Assembly (NCBI GenBank): GCA_027038965.1
Contig: JALWFG010000011.1
Location: 186,001 to 250,000 of the forward strand
Direction of reading: 5' to 3'
DNA: 64,000 bases
From: Candidatus Desulfofervidaceae bacterium
GTDB lineage: Bacteria > Desulfobacterota > Desulfofervidia > Desulfofervidales > Desulfofervidaceae
The position numbers and the translations under genes are program-made. The first letter of the stretch is position 1. Every line of letters starts with the position of its first letter. Positions 35,278 to 43,527 of the stretch are shown here, piece by piece. The notes under the pieces were generated by a model. It did not search any database. It was given only the letters and a program-made list of their open reading frames with translations, and was not told where the DNA came from.

Positions 35278-35636
35278 TTCAATGTAACCTCTTCTTCGAT
35301 AAAGATATGAATGTTTATTGAAACATGCAATGAATCTGTTTCATCCATGATCTTTTCGGCGTAGCGAAGGATTAGAGGTTCTAGCTTACTTTGAGGGATT
35401 TTCCGCAATACAGAGGCCCTTACCAATATTCCTTCTATTATCGGATTATTTACTTTGATAGGTTTGAACATCCCAGGGGCCATTGTTTCAAAGGCGTTGC
35501 TCAAGGCGTTGAGGCCTACAGGTGCCCTTTTACCTATTACCAAAGCCCCTTCAATTGGAGGTAAACTAAAGTGTTCAAAAGCCATTTTTATAGCAGCTTG
35601 AAGCTTTGGTTCTCCGGTTTTTATCTGTTCTTTCAT
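35274..35636 (-). CDS. conserved small protein, unknown function
   Basis: 120 residues, no signal peptide or TM. GGAGGA lies at 35645-35650 (minus strand) before the ATG. The centre (GALVIGKRAPVGLNALSNAF) and end (SINIHIFIEEEVTLK) suggest a small alpha/beta fold. It overlaps the large kinase gene by ATGA, so it is its translationally coupled partner and might be a signalling accessory. I do not recognise the family. Confidence 0.55.
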   Translation of the reverse strand: MKEQIKTGEPKLQAAIKMAFEHFSLPPIEGALVIGKRAPVGLNALSNAFETMAPGMFKPIKVNNPIIEGILVRASVLRKIPQSKLEPLILRYAEKIMDETDSLHVSINIHIFIEEEVTLK

Positions 35637-35963
35637 TATGTTTTTCCTCCAAATGAATTGAATAAAAACACAGTATAATTAGCCCGCAGAGATTTTTCAG
35701 AGCTATATCTAGAGGACGGCGGCTTGTTTTTTAAATTGAGAAAACAAAGAAGTCTTTTCTTCACCTCACACCTCACTTTATTGTAGCTTAATGTTTCCAT
35801 AAGTGTCAATGAAAAAACGTTCCCGATCCGCAAGTCTTATGTCTGCTAATCCAACCTACATAAAATTTTAAACCTACCAATTTCTCACCCATACTTAGAA
35901 GAATTGTTATAAAGGCACCCAGTCCAATAGACCTTCTAAAATCAAAAATTCTACCCCATTCTG

Positions 35964-35992
35964 TTGACATTATAATGAGCCTGTGCTAGAGT
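35964..35992 (+). promoter_or_regulatory. putative sigma-70 promoter of the cold-shock gene
   Basis: TTGACA at 35964-35969, 17-bp spacer and TAGAGT at 35987-35992, giving a ~45-base leader before the csp ATG with GGAGG at 36030s. Confidence 0.5.
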
Positions 35993-36040
35993 GAGCCTGC
36001 TAGTTGATGGCTAGCGGATTTTTATTTTTAGGAGGTTTAG

Positions 36041-36244
36041 ATGAAGTTTAAGGGTACAGTGAAGTGGTTTAATGACAGTAAGGGCTATGGTTTCATTAAG
36101 CAGGAGAATGGTCCTGATGTGTTTGTGCATTTCTCTGCCATTGAAGGCGATGGTTACAAAAGTTTGCAAGAAGGGCAGGAAGTGGAATTTGAAGTTGTAG
36201 AAACTCCCAAAGGATTACAAGCCGCTAAAGTAGTAAGAGTATAG
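36041..36244 (+). CDS. cold-shock-domain protein
   Basis: 67-residue single CSD protein: [16 protein letters not shown] is RNP1, VFVHFSAI is RNP2. RNA chaperone binding single-stranded RNA/DNA, CspA-like in all positions. AGGAGG precedes the ATG and a terminator follows, so it is monocistronic. Confidence 0.96.
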   Translation: MKFKGTVKWFNDSKGYGFIKQENGPDVFVHFSAIEGDGYKSLQEGQEVEFEVVETPKGLQAAKVVRV

Positions 36245-36267
36245 GCTAAACATAGCTCTGTCAAAAG

Positions 36268-36291
36268 GCCCACCTTATGGTGGGCTTTTTT
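36268..36291 (+). terminator. rho-independent terminator after csp
   Basis: Stem GCCCACC (36268-36274) / GGTGGGC (36279-36285), 4-base loop, T run to 36291. Confidence 0.85.
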
Positions 36292-36301
36292 ATTTCTTAT
36301 C

Positions 36302-36330
36302 TTGACAGAGAGAATAAAATGTTTTTAAAT
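36302..36330 (+). promoter_or_regulatory. putative promoter of tRNA-Lys
   Basis: TTGACA at 36302-36307, 17-bp spacer, TTAAAT at 36325-36330, 22 bp before the tRNA 5' end. Confidence 0.5.
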
Positions 36331-36352
36331 GGACATGATTTGAGACCTGAGT

Positions 36353-36428
36353 GGGCCGTTGGCTCAACTGGTAGAGCAACGGACTCTTAATCCGTAGGTT
36401 GCAGGTTCGAGTCCTGCACGGCCCACCA
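36353..36428 (+). tRNA. tRNA-Lys (CTT)
   Basis: Full cloverleaf: acceptor GGGCCGT/ACGGCCC, D stem GCTC/GAGC, anticodon stem ACGGA/TCCGT with loop CTCTTAA (anticodon CTT at positions 34-36, reading AAG), T arm GCAGG-TTCGAGT-CCTGC, encoded ACCA end. Confidence 0.97.
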
Positions 36429-36445
36429 AAAAAAGATGAAAGATT

Positions 36446-36481
36446 AAGGCCAGTTAGGGAAACTCCCTGACTGGCCTTTTT
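36446..36481 (+). terminator. rho-independent terminator after tRNA-Lys
   Basis: Long stem GGCCAGT-T-AGGGA / TCCCT-G-ACTGGCC (one T-G wobble), loop of 3, then a T run to 36481. Confidence 0.9.
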
Positions 36482-36540
36482 GTTTACGGTCAGGCAGGGG
36501 GCAGGACAAGTAGCGCCAGCCAGTTTGCAAAGGGCTAGCC

Positions 36541-37887
36541 TTAGCTAAATACAATTTCAAAGGCCTTTTCTACACTGTTTACCCCAAAGGCTTGTAAATA
36601 GCTCTTTTTTAAGCGCTTCAGATTTGTTTGAGGTAAAAGGCACCGTTTAAATCCCAATTTTTCTGCCTCTATAAGCCTCTGCTCAATTTGCATCACGGCC
36701 CTAACTTCTCCAGTAAGTCCTACTTCCCCCAAAAATATCCACTCTCCAGGAACCACTTTGTTAAAAAAAGAGGATGCAATGCTTACCACAATGCCTAAAT
36801 CTGCTGCTGGCTCATCAATTTTGATTCCTCCAGCCACGTTGAGAAAGATGTCTTGCCCGCCAAGATTGAGTCCCAATCTCTTTTCTAAAATGGCTACTAA
36901 AAGGTTGAGTCGATAAGGGTCTATTCCCAGGCAAGTCCGTCTTGGCATGGCTAGAAAACTGGGGCTTACCAAGGCCTGAAGTTCTACCAAAAGGGGGCGC
37001 GTGCCTTCAAGGACAGGCACTACCACCGAACCCGGTACATTCTGGGGACGTTCAGACAAAAATATTTCAGACGGATTTTTAATGGCAACTAGTCCCCTTT
37101 CTTGCATTTCAAATATACCCACTTCATTGGTGGAACCAAACCGGTTTTTTACCGCCCTTAAAATGCGAAAAGGGTGTCCTTTTTCTCCTTCAAAATAGAG
37201 CACAGTGTCTACCATATGTTCCAGCATCCGAGGTCCGGCAATGGCCCCTTCTTTGGTGACATGGCCAATTATAAAAAGGGCAATTTCCCCTTTTTTAGCC
37301 AATCTGACCAAGAGATTAGTTACCTCTCTTACTTGGGAAACGCTCCCTGGTGCGGAGCTTAACCCCTCAGTAAACATGGTTTGAATAGAATCAATTACCG
37401 CAGCCCTTACATTTGAGGAGATGATGGTATTAATGATGCCCTCTATCTCGTTTGCTGTGAGGACAAGGAGATTCGCATTTTCTATACCAAGCCTTTTGGC
37501 CCGCATTTTTATTTGGGAACTTGATTCTTCCCCTGAGACGTAAATTACTCTTATGTCCTGTTTGGCCAATTGGTGTAAGGTTTGCAAGGCCAAGGTGGAC
37601 TTTCCAATTCCTGGCGGTCCCCCAATTAAAATGACACTTCCAGGGACGATTCCTCCTCCTAATACCCTATCCAATTCTGCCATGTCTGTCTTCAAACGAG
37701 AAAACTCAAAACTGGCGATTTCGGTAATAGGAGAGGGTATTAGTCTTTCAGAATCCCTTTGCCTTTGAGAATTTCCTTGCTTTGTTTCCTCAACAAAGGT
37801 GTTCCATCCCCCGCAATCAGGGCATCTCCCTAACCATTTAGGAGATTTATACCCACATTGCTGACAAACAAAAACTGTCTTTTTCAT
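36541..37887 (-). CDS. radA: DNA repair protein RadA
   Basis: RecA-like ATPase that stabilises and migrates recombination intermediates. N-terminal zinc finger CQQCGYKSPKWLGRCPDCGG, Walker A GGPPGIGKST, the RadA-specific KNRFGSTNEVGIFEM (KNRFG) motif and a C-terminal Lon-protease-like domain; 448 residues is typical. It is the last gene of the chemosensory operon, sharing one base with the cheR gene (ends at 37887). Confidence 0.96.
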   Translation of the reverse strand: MKKTVFVCQQCGYKSPKWLGRCPDCGGWNTFVEETKQGNSQRQRDSERLIPSPITEIASFEFSRLKTDMAELDRVLGGGIVPGSVILIGGPPGIGKSTLALQTLHQLAKQDIRVIYVSGEESSSQIKMRAKRLGIENANLLVLTANEIEGIINTIISSNVRAAVIDSIQTMFTEGLSSAPGSVSQVREVTNLLVRLAKKGEIALFIIGHVTKEGAIAGPRMLEHMVDTVLYFEGEKGHPFRILRAVKNRFGSTNEVGIFEMQERGLVAIKNPSEIFLSERPQNVPGSVVVPVLEGTRPLLVELQALVSPSFLAMPRRTCLGIDPYRLNLLVAILEKRLGLNLGGQDIFLNVAGGIKIDEPAADLGIVVSIASSFFNKVVPGEWIFLGEVGLTGEVRAVMQIEQRLIEAEKLGFKRCLLPQTNLKRLKKSYLQAFGVNSVEKAFEIVFS

Positions 37888-39221
37888 TATGCCTTAATAT
37901 ATTCCTTGGCAATTTTTTCTAGCTCACCTGCTGAAATTACGTCCATTATTTCAGGTAGAATACCATAATGAGGCCCTTTAGACACCGCCTTTAGTACATT
38001 TTTATAGGACCTTAACGCCTTATTTACCTCTCCTAAATGCCAGTAAATGTTTCCTAGATAAAAATGAGCAAGGGCAAAATCGGGATTTAAATATATGGCC
38101 TTCTTAAAACTGGAAATGGCCTCTTCCACCTTACCAGTTTCATAGTAAACAATGCCCAAAAAGAGATGGGCCTCAGGAAGGGTGGGATAATTATCCAGAA
38201 GCTTATGACATATCTGGACTGTCTCTTGGTATGCTCCAATATCAGCAAATTGTTTTGCCATTTTAAGGAGCTCTTTTGGGCTTTTAGGACTGGACTTAGG
38301 GAGAGGCATTTTTTCAAGATGAGTGGGGGGTTTAATTATAGCTTTAGGCAGTATCGGTGATTCCTTTTTTCTCGCCGTTTCAAGTGATTGTTGGTAAAGG
38401 GTCTTTCGATATACAAAGGATTTACCAACCTTTTCGGTAGAAAAAAGCTGTTTATCTATGGTTAAGGCCTCTGTAGGAGCCAAAAATAAATATCCATTTT
38501 CTCTAAGGCATATATGGAAATTGCGCAGTATTCTTTTGATCGTTCGCTCCCGAAAATAGATAAATACATTACGACAAAATATGACATCTAAATCGTTGAA
38601 AAGATATAAAGGAAATGGTTCTTTAACCAAATTAATTCGCATAAATTTTATTATCTCTTTTATTTCTCTTTTTACAATGCACACATCGTCCTTAAAGGTA
38701 AAAAATCGTTGATATTTTTTGGGGAGCTTAGTTACTTCCCTTTGGGGATAGACGCCCTGCCTTGCTATTTTTAAGGCGTTTTCATTAATATCACTGGCAT
38801 ATATCTGGACTTTTAATCCTTGGAGTCTTTCTTTATTGGCGGTCAATATGAAGGCAAGGGAATATGGTTCTTCTCCTGTGGAACACCCTGCACTCCATAT
38901 CTTTATCTCTGGTTTCCCTTGTTTTTTTCTGTCCTTGATTATTTCAGGAAGGACACCTTCTTCAAAGGCCTCAAATTGTTCTTGATGTCGAAAAAAGCTT
39001 GTTTCTGGTATAGTAATAAACTTGCTTAATTCCAAGATTTCTTTTTGTTCAAATGAGGGACTGGTGAGAAGGGTATAATAATCCTCTTCATTATTTATCC
39101 CTAATGTTGCCATCCTTTTTTCAATAGCATCCTGTAAATACTTCTTTCTTGAGGGGTCAAAGAACAATCCTGTTTTCTCTTCAATTATTTCTACAAAGGA
39201 TTCTATCATCTTCATATACAC
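37887..39221 (-). CDS. CheR-type methyltransferase with C-terminal TPR repeats
   Basis: Glutamate methyltransferase for chemoreceptors: CheR_N (~5-70, helix FDPSRKKYLQDAIEKRM), catalytic KIWSAGCSTGEEPYSLAFIL SAM motif and FCRNVFIYFRERTIKRIL. After residue ~320 come TPR units (HLFLGIVYYETGKVEEAIS and HFYLGNIYWHLGEVNKALR). CheR with C-terminal TPR is the WspC arrangement. Possible starts are 39221, 39215 and 39209; it overlaps the GGDEF gene by ~30-41 bp. Confidence 0.88.
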   Translation of the reverse strand: MYMKMIESFVEIIEEKTGLFFDPSRKKYLQDAIEKRMATLGINNEEDYYTLLTSPSFEQKEILELSKFITIPETSFFRHQEQFEAFEEGVLPEIIKDRKKQGKPEIKIWSAGCSTGEEPYSLAFILTANKERLQGLKVQIYASDINENALKIARQGVYPQREVTKLPKKYQRFFTFKDDVCIVKREIKEIIKFMRINLVKEPFPLYLFNDLDVIFCRNVFIYFRERTIKRILRNFHICLRENGYLFLAPTEALTIDKQLFSTEKVGKSFVYRKTLYQQSLETARKKESPILPKAIIKPPTHLEKMPLPKSSPKSPKELLKMAKQFADIGAYQETVQICHKLLDNYPTLPEAHLFLGIVYYETGKVEEAISSFKKAIYLNPDFALAHFYLGNIYWHLGEVNKALRSYKNVLKAVSKGPHYGILPEIMDVISAGELEKIAKEYIKA

Positions 39222-40677
39222 AAACTTTGTTCCGGCCAGTTTCTTTGGCCTTGTATAAGGCCTCGTCGGTGCGTTTTATTACTTCATCAACCGTATAGGG
39301 CATATTCGTTCTATAATTGCTTACTCCTAGACTGATGGTGACTGTGATTTTTTCTCCTAAGGCCTCAAAGGGATAACTCTCTACTTCTTTTCTTAATCTT
39401 TGCGCAAAGCTTATTCCTCCCTTTAATGGCGTTTGGGGTAAAAGAATGATAAACTCCTCTCCTCCAAAGCGAGAGGGAATGTCTATGTTTCTAGCACTTT
39501 CTTTCATTATCTTAGCTAGCTGTCTTAAAACCATATCCCCTGCTACATGCCCATAGGTGTCGTTTATTCTCTTAAAATGGTCAATATCTAGCATTACCAC
39601 TGAAAACTCATTTTGAGGATAGCGTTTTGCCCTTTCATATTCTTGGTTTAAGCAAGAAAAGAAGTAACGGCGATTGTAAAGCCCTGTAAGTTCATCTGTA
39701 ACGGCCTTAAGTCTGATTTTCTCATAGAGATATGCGTTTTCAATAATGATAAATGCGTGTTCCAAAATTAACTCTAACATTGTCTCTTCCGATTCTGAAA
39801 GTTCTCTTATTCGCTCTCCATAAAAGATAAATCCTCCCCATACTTCACCTTTGCCTGCCTTAATGCCTGAGTAAAAAAAGAAAAAGTTATCTAAATCTTC
39901 AATAATCTTTTTCTCATCCACCTTTTCATCTTGGTTTAGCACAATCCATTTCACATGGTTAGGTGTCTCTAGATGATACTTTTCAATCTGATTTAACCAG
40001 TAGTCTTGCAAAATCATTAAATCCTTTTTATCGGGCGAATTATCTGATTTCACAAATAGGGTTCCTTCCTCTTTATCTACAATAAAAGTTACTGCTAGAC
40101 TGTAATCAATCAATTCTTTAAGCACACTCAAAACTTCATTGATTGTCTTTTTATAGGCATAAATATCTCTAGCAAGGGTGGTAATGCGATTAATGATTGT
40201 TACTTCATAAAGTTTTTTATCAAGTAAATCATTTGTTTTTAATAAAATATCAATAAGAGTAACAGGATGTTCTGGTTTATTAATATTGGCAAACCTTTTT
40301 TCTTCTGCCTTTTGAAGGGTTTTCTCAATGATATTTAAAAGATTTTCATAGGCAATATCCTTGGTCACATAGGCATCTGCTCCGATTTGCAATCCCCAAA
40401 ATTTCTCTACAGGTTTATCTTTGGTAGTAAACATAATAATGGGAATGTACTTTACCCGCTCATCATTTTTCAATAACCGACATACTTGATACCCATTCAT
40501 TTTGGGCATGGTAATGTCTAACAAAATTATATCTGGGGGGTTGGTGTAAACCTTTTCAATTGCCTCTAACCCATTTTGGGCTGTATCAACCTCATATCCA
40601 TTCTTCTTCAAAAAGGTGCTCAACATCTTCAAAATTAATAAACTATCATCTACTAATAATATTTTTTTGGGCCTCAT
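39181..40677 (-). CDS. response regulator diguanylate cyclase (REC-GAF-GGDEF)
   Basis: Receiver domain (1-120; phospho-Asp in DIILLDITMPKMNG), a GAF-like central region (~165-320) and a C-terminal GGDEF (~330-490) with active site RFGGEEF. An I-site RNID lies exactly five residues upstream of GGEEF, so product inhibition is expected. It makes c-di-GMP after phosphorylation by the neighbouring hybrid CheA, the WspR role, but with an extra GAF between. Overlaps cheB by 32 bp and cheR by ~40 bp. Confidence 0.9.
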   Translation of the reverse strand: MRPKKILLVDDSLLILKMLSTFLKKNGYEVDTAQNGLEAIEKVYTNPPDIILLDITMPKMNGYQVCRLLKNDERVKYIPIIMFTTKDKPVEKFWGLQIGADAYVTKDIAYENLLNIIEKTLQKAEEKRFANINKPEHPVTLIDILLKTNDLLDKKLYEVTIINRITTLARDIYAYKKTINEVLSVLKELIDYSLAVTFIVDKEEGTLFVKSDNSPDKKDLMILQDYWLNQIEKYHLETPNHVKWIVLNQDEKVDEKKIIEDLDNFFFFYSGIKAGKGEVWGGFIFYGERIRELSESEETMLELILEHAFIIIENAYLYEKIRLKAVTDELTGLYNRRYFFSCLNQEYERAKRYPQNEFSVVMLDIDHFKRINDTYGHVAGDMVLRQLAKIMKESARNIDIPSRFGGEEFIILLPQTPLKGGISFAQRLRKEVESYPFEALGEKITVTISLGVSNYRTNMPYTVDEVIKRTDEALYKAKETGRNKVCVYEDDRILCRNN

Positions 40678-41722
40678 TTTTTACTCCAGTGAGATTAATC
40701 AACTCTTCCCCTATTTCACGGGGAGATAACATCTTGATATGGGCATTTATTTCAATGGCTGCTTTGGGCATTCCGAAAACGGCACAGCTTTTTTCATCCT
40801 GAACGATCGTATATCCTCCTTTTTGCTTGATTTGCTTAAGCCCTAAGGCCCCATCCTCTCCCATTCCTGTTAGCAAAATACCTATGCTGTGGTTAGCATA
40901 AACTTCGGCCACTGATTTAAAAAGGACATCTACTGCAGGCCGATGTCCATTAACTGGTTTGGAACTTGAATCCAGAACCATTCTCTTTCTTCTGTTTACC
41001 TTAAGGTGTTTCCCAGAAGGGGCTATATAAACTACGCTAGGAGTTACAGGTTCTCCATCCTCAGCCAATTTTACAGGCAGTTTAACTTCAGTCCTTAACC
41101 ACTCCACCATAGATTCTATAAATCCAGCCGTCATGTGTTGTACAATTAAAATGGGTAATGAGAAAGTAGAAGGCAGGAGAGCCAAAATTTCTTTGATAAC
41201 GCCGGGGCCTCCGGTAGAAGCCCCCATAGCCACCACTTCAAAATGGTTCCCAAACTTTACAATATCCTTATAGGGCGCATGATACAAATCCTGATACGAA
41301 AAAGGTTTCCTTAAAGTCGTTCTCTTTATTTCTGAAAACAATTTTATCTTTCCCACAAGGATTTTGGAGAATCTTTGCCATTCGGTCTTGGAATTTGGCT
41401 TTAGCATTATATCCAACGCCCCTGCTGCCAAGGCATTAAACGAGCTATACATTTGGTTTTTATTCAAGACCGAGCTAATTATTATGATAGGAATGGAATA
41501 AGAGGAGATAATTTTTTCTGTAGCTTCTAAACCGTTCATAACTGGCATTTGGATGTCCATTAATATGACATCTGGCTTTAAATTAAATGCTTTTTCCACC
41601 GCCTCTTTGCCATTCCTAGCCTCTCCTATAACTTCAATTTGAGGGTCCTTTTCCAATGTTTCCCGTAATATCTTTCGGGTTGTCAATGAATCATCTACAA
41701 TCAGAACCTTTTTCTTTTCCAT
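40646..41722 (-). CDS. cheB: CheB protein-glutamate methylesterase
   Basis: REC domain (phospho-Asp in DVILMDIQMPVMNG) plus methylesterase domain with active-site GASTGGPG (Ser), LIVQHMTAG (His) and TGMGEDG (Asp). ATG 41722 is chosen because AGGAGA is directly upstream on the minus strand; an upstream in-frame start at 41740 would lengthen it by six residues. Adapts the receptor encoded just upstream. Confidence 0.95.
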   Translation of the reverse strand: MEKKKVLIVDDSLTTRKILRETLEKDPQIEVIGEARNGKEAVEKAFNLKPDVILMDIQMPVMNGLEATEKIISSYSIPIIIISSVLNKNQMYSSFNALAAGALDIMLKPNSKTEWQRFSKILVGKIKLFSEIKRTTLRKPFSYQDLYHAPYKDIVKFGNHFEVVAMGASTGGPGVIKEILALLPSTFSLPILIVQHMTAGFIESMVEWLRTEVKLPVKLAEDGEPVTPSVVYIAPSGKHLKVNRRKRMVLDSSSKPVNGHRPAVDVLFKSVAEVYANHSIGILLTGMGEDGALGLKQIKQKGGYTIVQDEKSCAVFGMPKAAIEINAHIKMLSPREIGEELINLTGVKNEAQKNIISR

Positions 41723-41729
41723 TTCTCTC

Positions 41730-43208
41730 CTAACCTTCAATTATCTTTTGCAAATGGGAAGCCTCCTCATTCAGCTGATGCATAGCTTCAACGGTCTTTT
41801 TACTTGCCTTTGCCAGTTCTTGAGCTGTGTTAGATAGTTCCTCCATGGCCTCTGTAATCTGCTCTGTGGCTGTCTTTTGCTGAGAGGTGGCTATATTAAT
41901 CTTTTGAGCCACTTCGTTATTTTCTCTGATTACCTCCTTTACTTCTTGAATTCCTTGTTTAGCCATTCTCACCTGAGAGACACCCTTATCAACGGCCTTC
42001 TGCATTTGTTCAGTACTCATAACCGCAGTATGGGCTAAAGATTTTATTTCTTCAATTAACTTTCTTATTTCTTCTGTAGAGGCACTTGTATTGTCCGCCA
42101 AATCCTTAATGTGTTTTGCCACAATAGAAAACCTTTTCCCCGCTTCTCCAGCACTCACGGCCTCAATGGAGGCATTAAAGGCCAGAAGTCTAGTCTGATT
42201 GGCTACATCTTCTATTAAAGTCAAAACTTTGCCAATTTCGTCAATAGTTTCTCCTAGCTGCATAATCTTTTCAGATGCTTCGTCTGTTTGGGTTTTGATT
42301 GCACTAATGCAGTCTACTGTAGTTTCCATATATTCCCCAACAGTTCTTGCTTTATCTACCGAACCTTGGGCTACTTGTACGATTACTTCGGCTTGTTTGT
42401 TAAGAACTTCTGCAGAGCGGCTTAACTCCTCGGCCGAAGCACTGACCTCTACAATGGCACTGGCCTGCTTGGAGGTAGTTTCACTTTGTTTTTCTGTAAT
42501 TGAGAGTACATCATTGGCAATTTGTTTAAAATGGCTTGCCATTTTGGCCAAGGGTGTGAGGGCCTTATAATTAGTGATTAAAATTCCCAAAATTGCTATA
42601 CCCAAGGCCAAAAAACCCAAAATTAAAAGAAACCTTTTTACCAATAGATAATTCTTTTTTACCCTTTGTTTCGCTTGTTCTACAAATTTTTGGCTTTCTT
42701 CTACTCCGTGTCCTAGAAAGGACTGAAGGTCTTCGTAATTGTTTAATAAATCCTTTTCTATAATTGCTTGTTTTTCTTTTTCTAAATATTTGCCTTTTAG
42801 AATCTTTTGCCCTGTGAGCAGAAATGTATTAAAGGTGTCTTTGGTTTGGCTTTCCAAATCCTTCATTTCATCCTTTGAATGGCATTCCAAACAGGTCATA
42901 CTATGCCCGAAAATCTGGTCAATGTTGTGGCTAATTTCACTTGCCAAGTTTTGGGTTTTAGCCGCCAACTTTTTCAATTTCTCAGGGCTTTGTTCAAGAG
43001 ATGCCTGAATAAATTCTCCTCTTAAGAAGGCTACCTTTTCCTTGGTATGAAGACAGGTATTCAATTCAGCCGTGAATGTAATTAAAAGTTTATTTTGTTT
43101 ACCCATCCAGTTGGCCCCCATTACACCCACAACGACAGCCAGCACTATCAATCCGGATAATAAAATTAGGGTTAAAAGGATGCGCCTTTTAAGGTTAAAG
43201 TGTTTCAT
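41730..43208 (-). CDS. methyl-accepting chemotaxis protein with periplasmic CXXCH heme motif
   Basis: TM1 ~11-31 and TM2 ~186-211 bound a periplasmic helical domain (~32-185). This contains CLECH at residues 106-110 (bases 42879-42893), a c-type heme attachment motif, and surrounding Met/His residues (GHSM). The cytoplasmic part has a signalling hairpin with LIEDVANQTRLLAFNASIEAV and is a methylated-helix MCP; no clear HAMP or CheR-docking tail. c-heme MCPs are known from Desulfovibrio (DcrA) and Geobacter as redox or oxygen sensors. Heme binding is inferred from the motif. Genetic neighbours make it the receptor of the Wsp-like operon. Confidence 0.85.
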   Translation of the reverse strand: MKHFNLKRRILLTLILLSGLIVLAVVVGVMGANWMGKQNKLLITFTAELNTCLHTKEKVAFLRGEFIQASLEQSPEKLKKLAAKTQNLASEISHNIDQIFGHSMTCLECHSKDEMKDLESQTKDTFNTFLLTGQKILKGKYLEKEKQAIIEKDLLNNYEDLQSFLGHGVEESQKFVEQAKQRVKKNYLLVKRFLLILGFLALGIAILGILITNYKALTPLAKMASHFKQIANDVLSITEKQSETTSKQASAIVEVSASAEELSRSAEVLNKQAEVIVQVAQGSVDKARTVGEYMETTVDCISAIKTQTDEASEKIMQLGETIDEIGKVLTLIEDVANQTRLLAFNASIEAVSAGEAGKRFSIVAKHIKDLADNTSASTEEIRKLIEEIKSLAHTAVMSTEQMQKAVDKGVSQVRMAKQGIQEVKEVIRENNEVAQKINIATSQQKTATEQITEAMEELSNTAQELAKASKKTVEAMHQLNEEASHLQKIIEG

Positions 43209-43527
43209 TTCTATTCTCCTCCAGAAGTTTTTTTAAACAAATCACAGGGAAAAGCCTTTTTTGAGATTCTATTATCCCCCAAATTGCCTTATGCCATGGG
43301 GAAGAAGAAATATAGACAAAGAAGCTTCTTAACACCTTTGGTAAAGGATAAAGCCTCTCTAACGGAACAAAAGAGAAGTCTAGAATTTTATCCACAGGTA
43401 TTTCTTCTGTGCTCCCTTTTACTTTCAAATACACTTCTTCTTTTTGCCCAATTTCTGCAATTTCATCAGCCAAAACGGCCAAGAGATATTTTTCCTTTTC
43501 AAAAAAAATAATCGGAAGCTCTTTCAT
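43195..43527 (-). CDS. small protein between cheA and mcp, possibly degenerate CheW-like
   Basis: 110 residues: MKELPIIFFEKEKYLLAVLADEIAEI, then KVKGSTEEIPVDKILDF and KAIWGIIESQKRLFPVICLKKLLEE. The order of short beta strands around an 'EI' turn and the final hydrophobic strand recall CheW-type SH3-like folds, but the sequence is too divergent to assign. It overlaps mcp by 14 bp and directly follows cheA by 1 bp, so it is part of the signalling complex in all likelihood. It might replace the second CheW (WspD) of Wsp systems. Confidence 0.45.
   Translation of the reverse strand: MKELPIIFFEKEKYLLAVLADEIAEIGQKEEVYLKVKGSTEEIPVDKILDFSFVPLERLYPLPKVLRSFFVYISSSPWHKAIWGIIESQKRLFPVICLKKLLEENRNETL

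Noticed and set aside
35636-35833. 65-residue minus-strand frame upstream of the kinase partner gene
   Set aside because: It overlaps only regulatory sequence and reads as random composition; the real ATG and ribosome site of the next gene lie at its 3' end.
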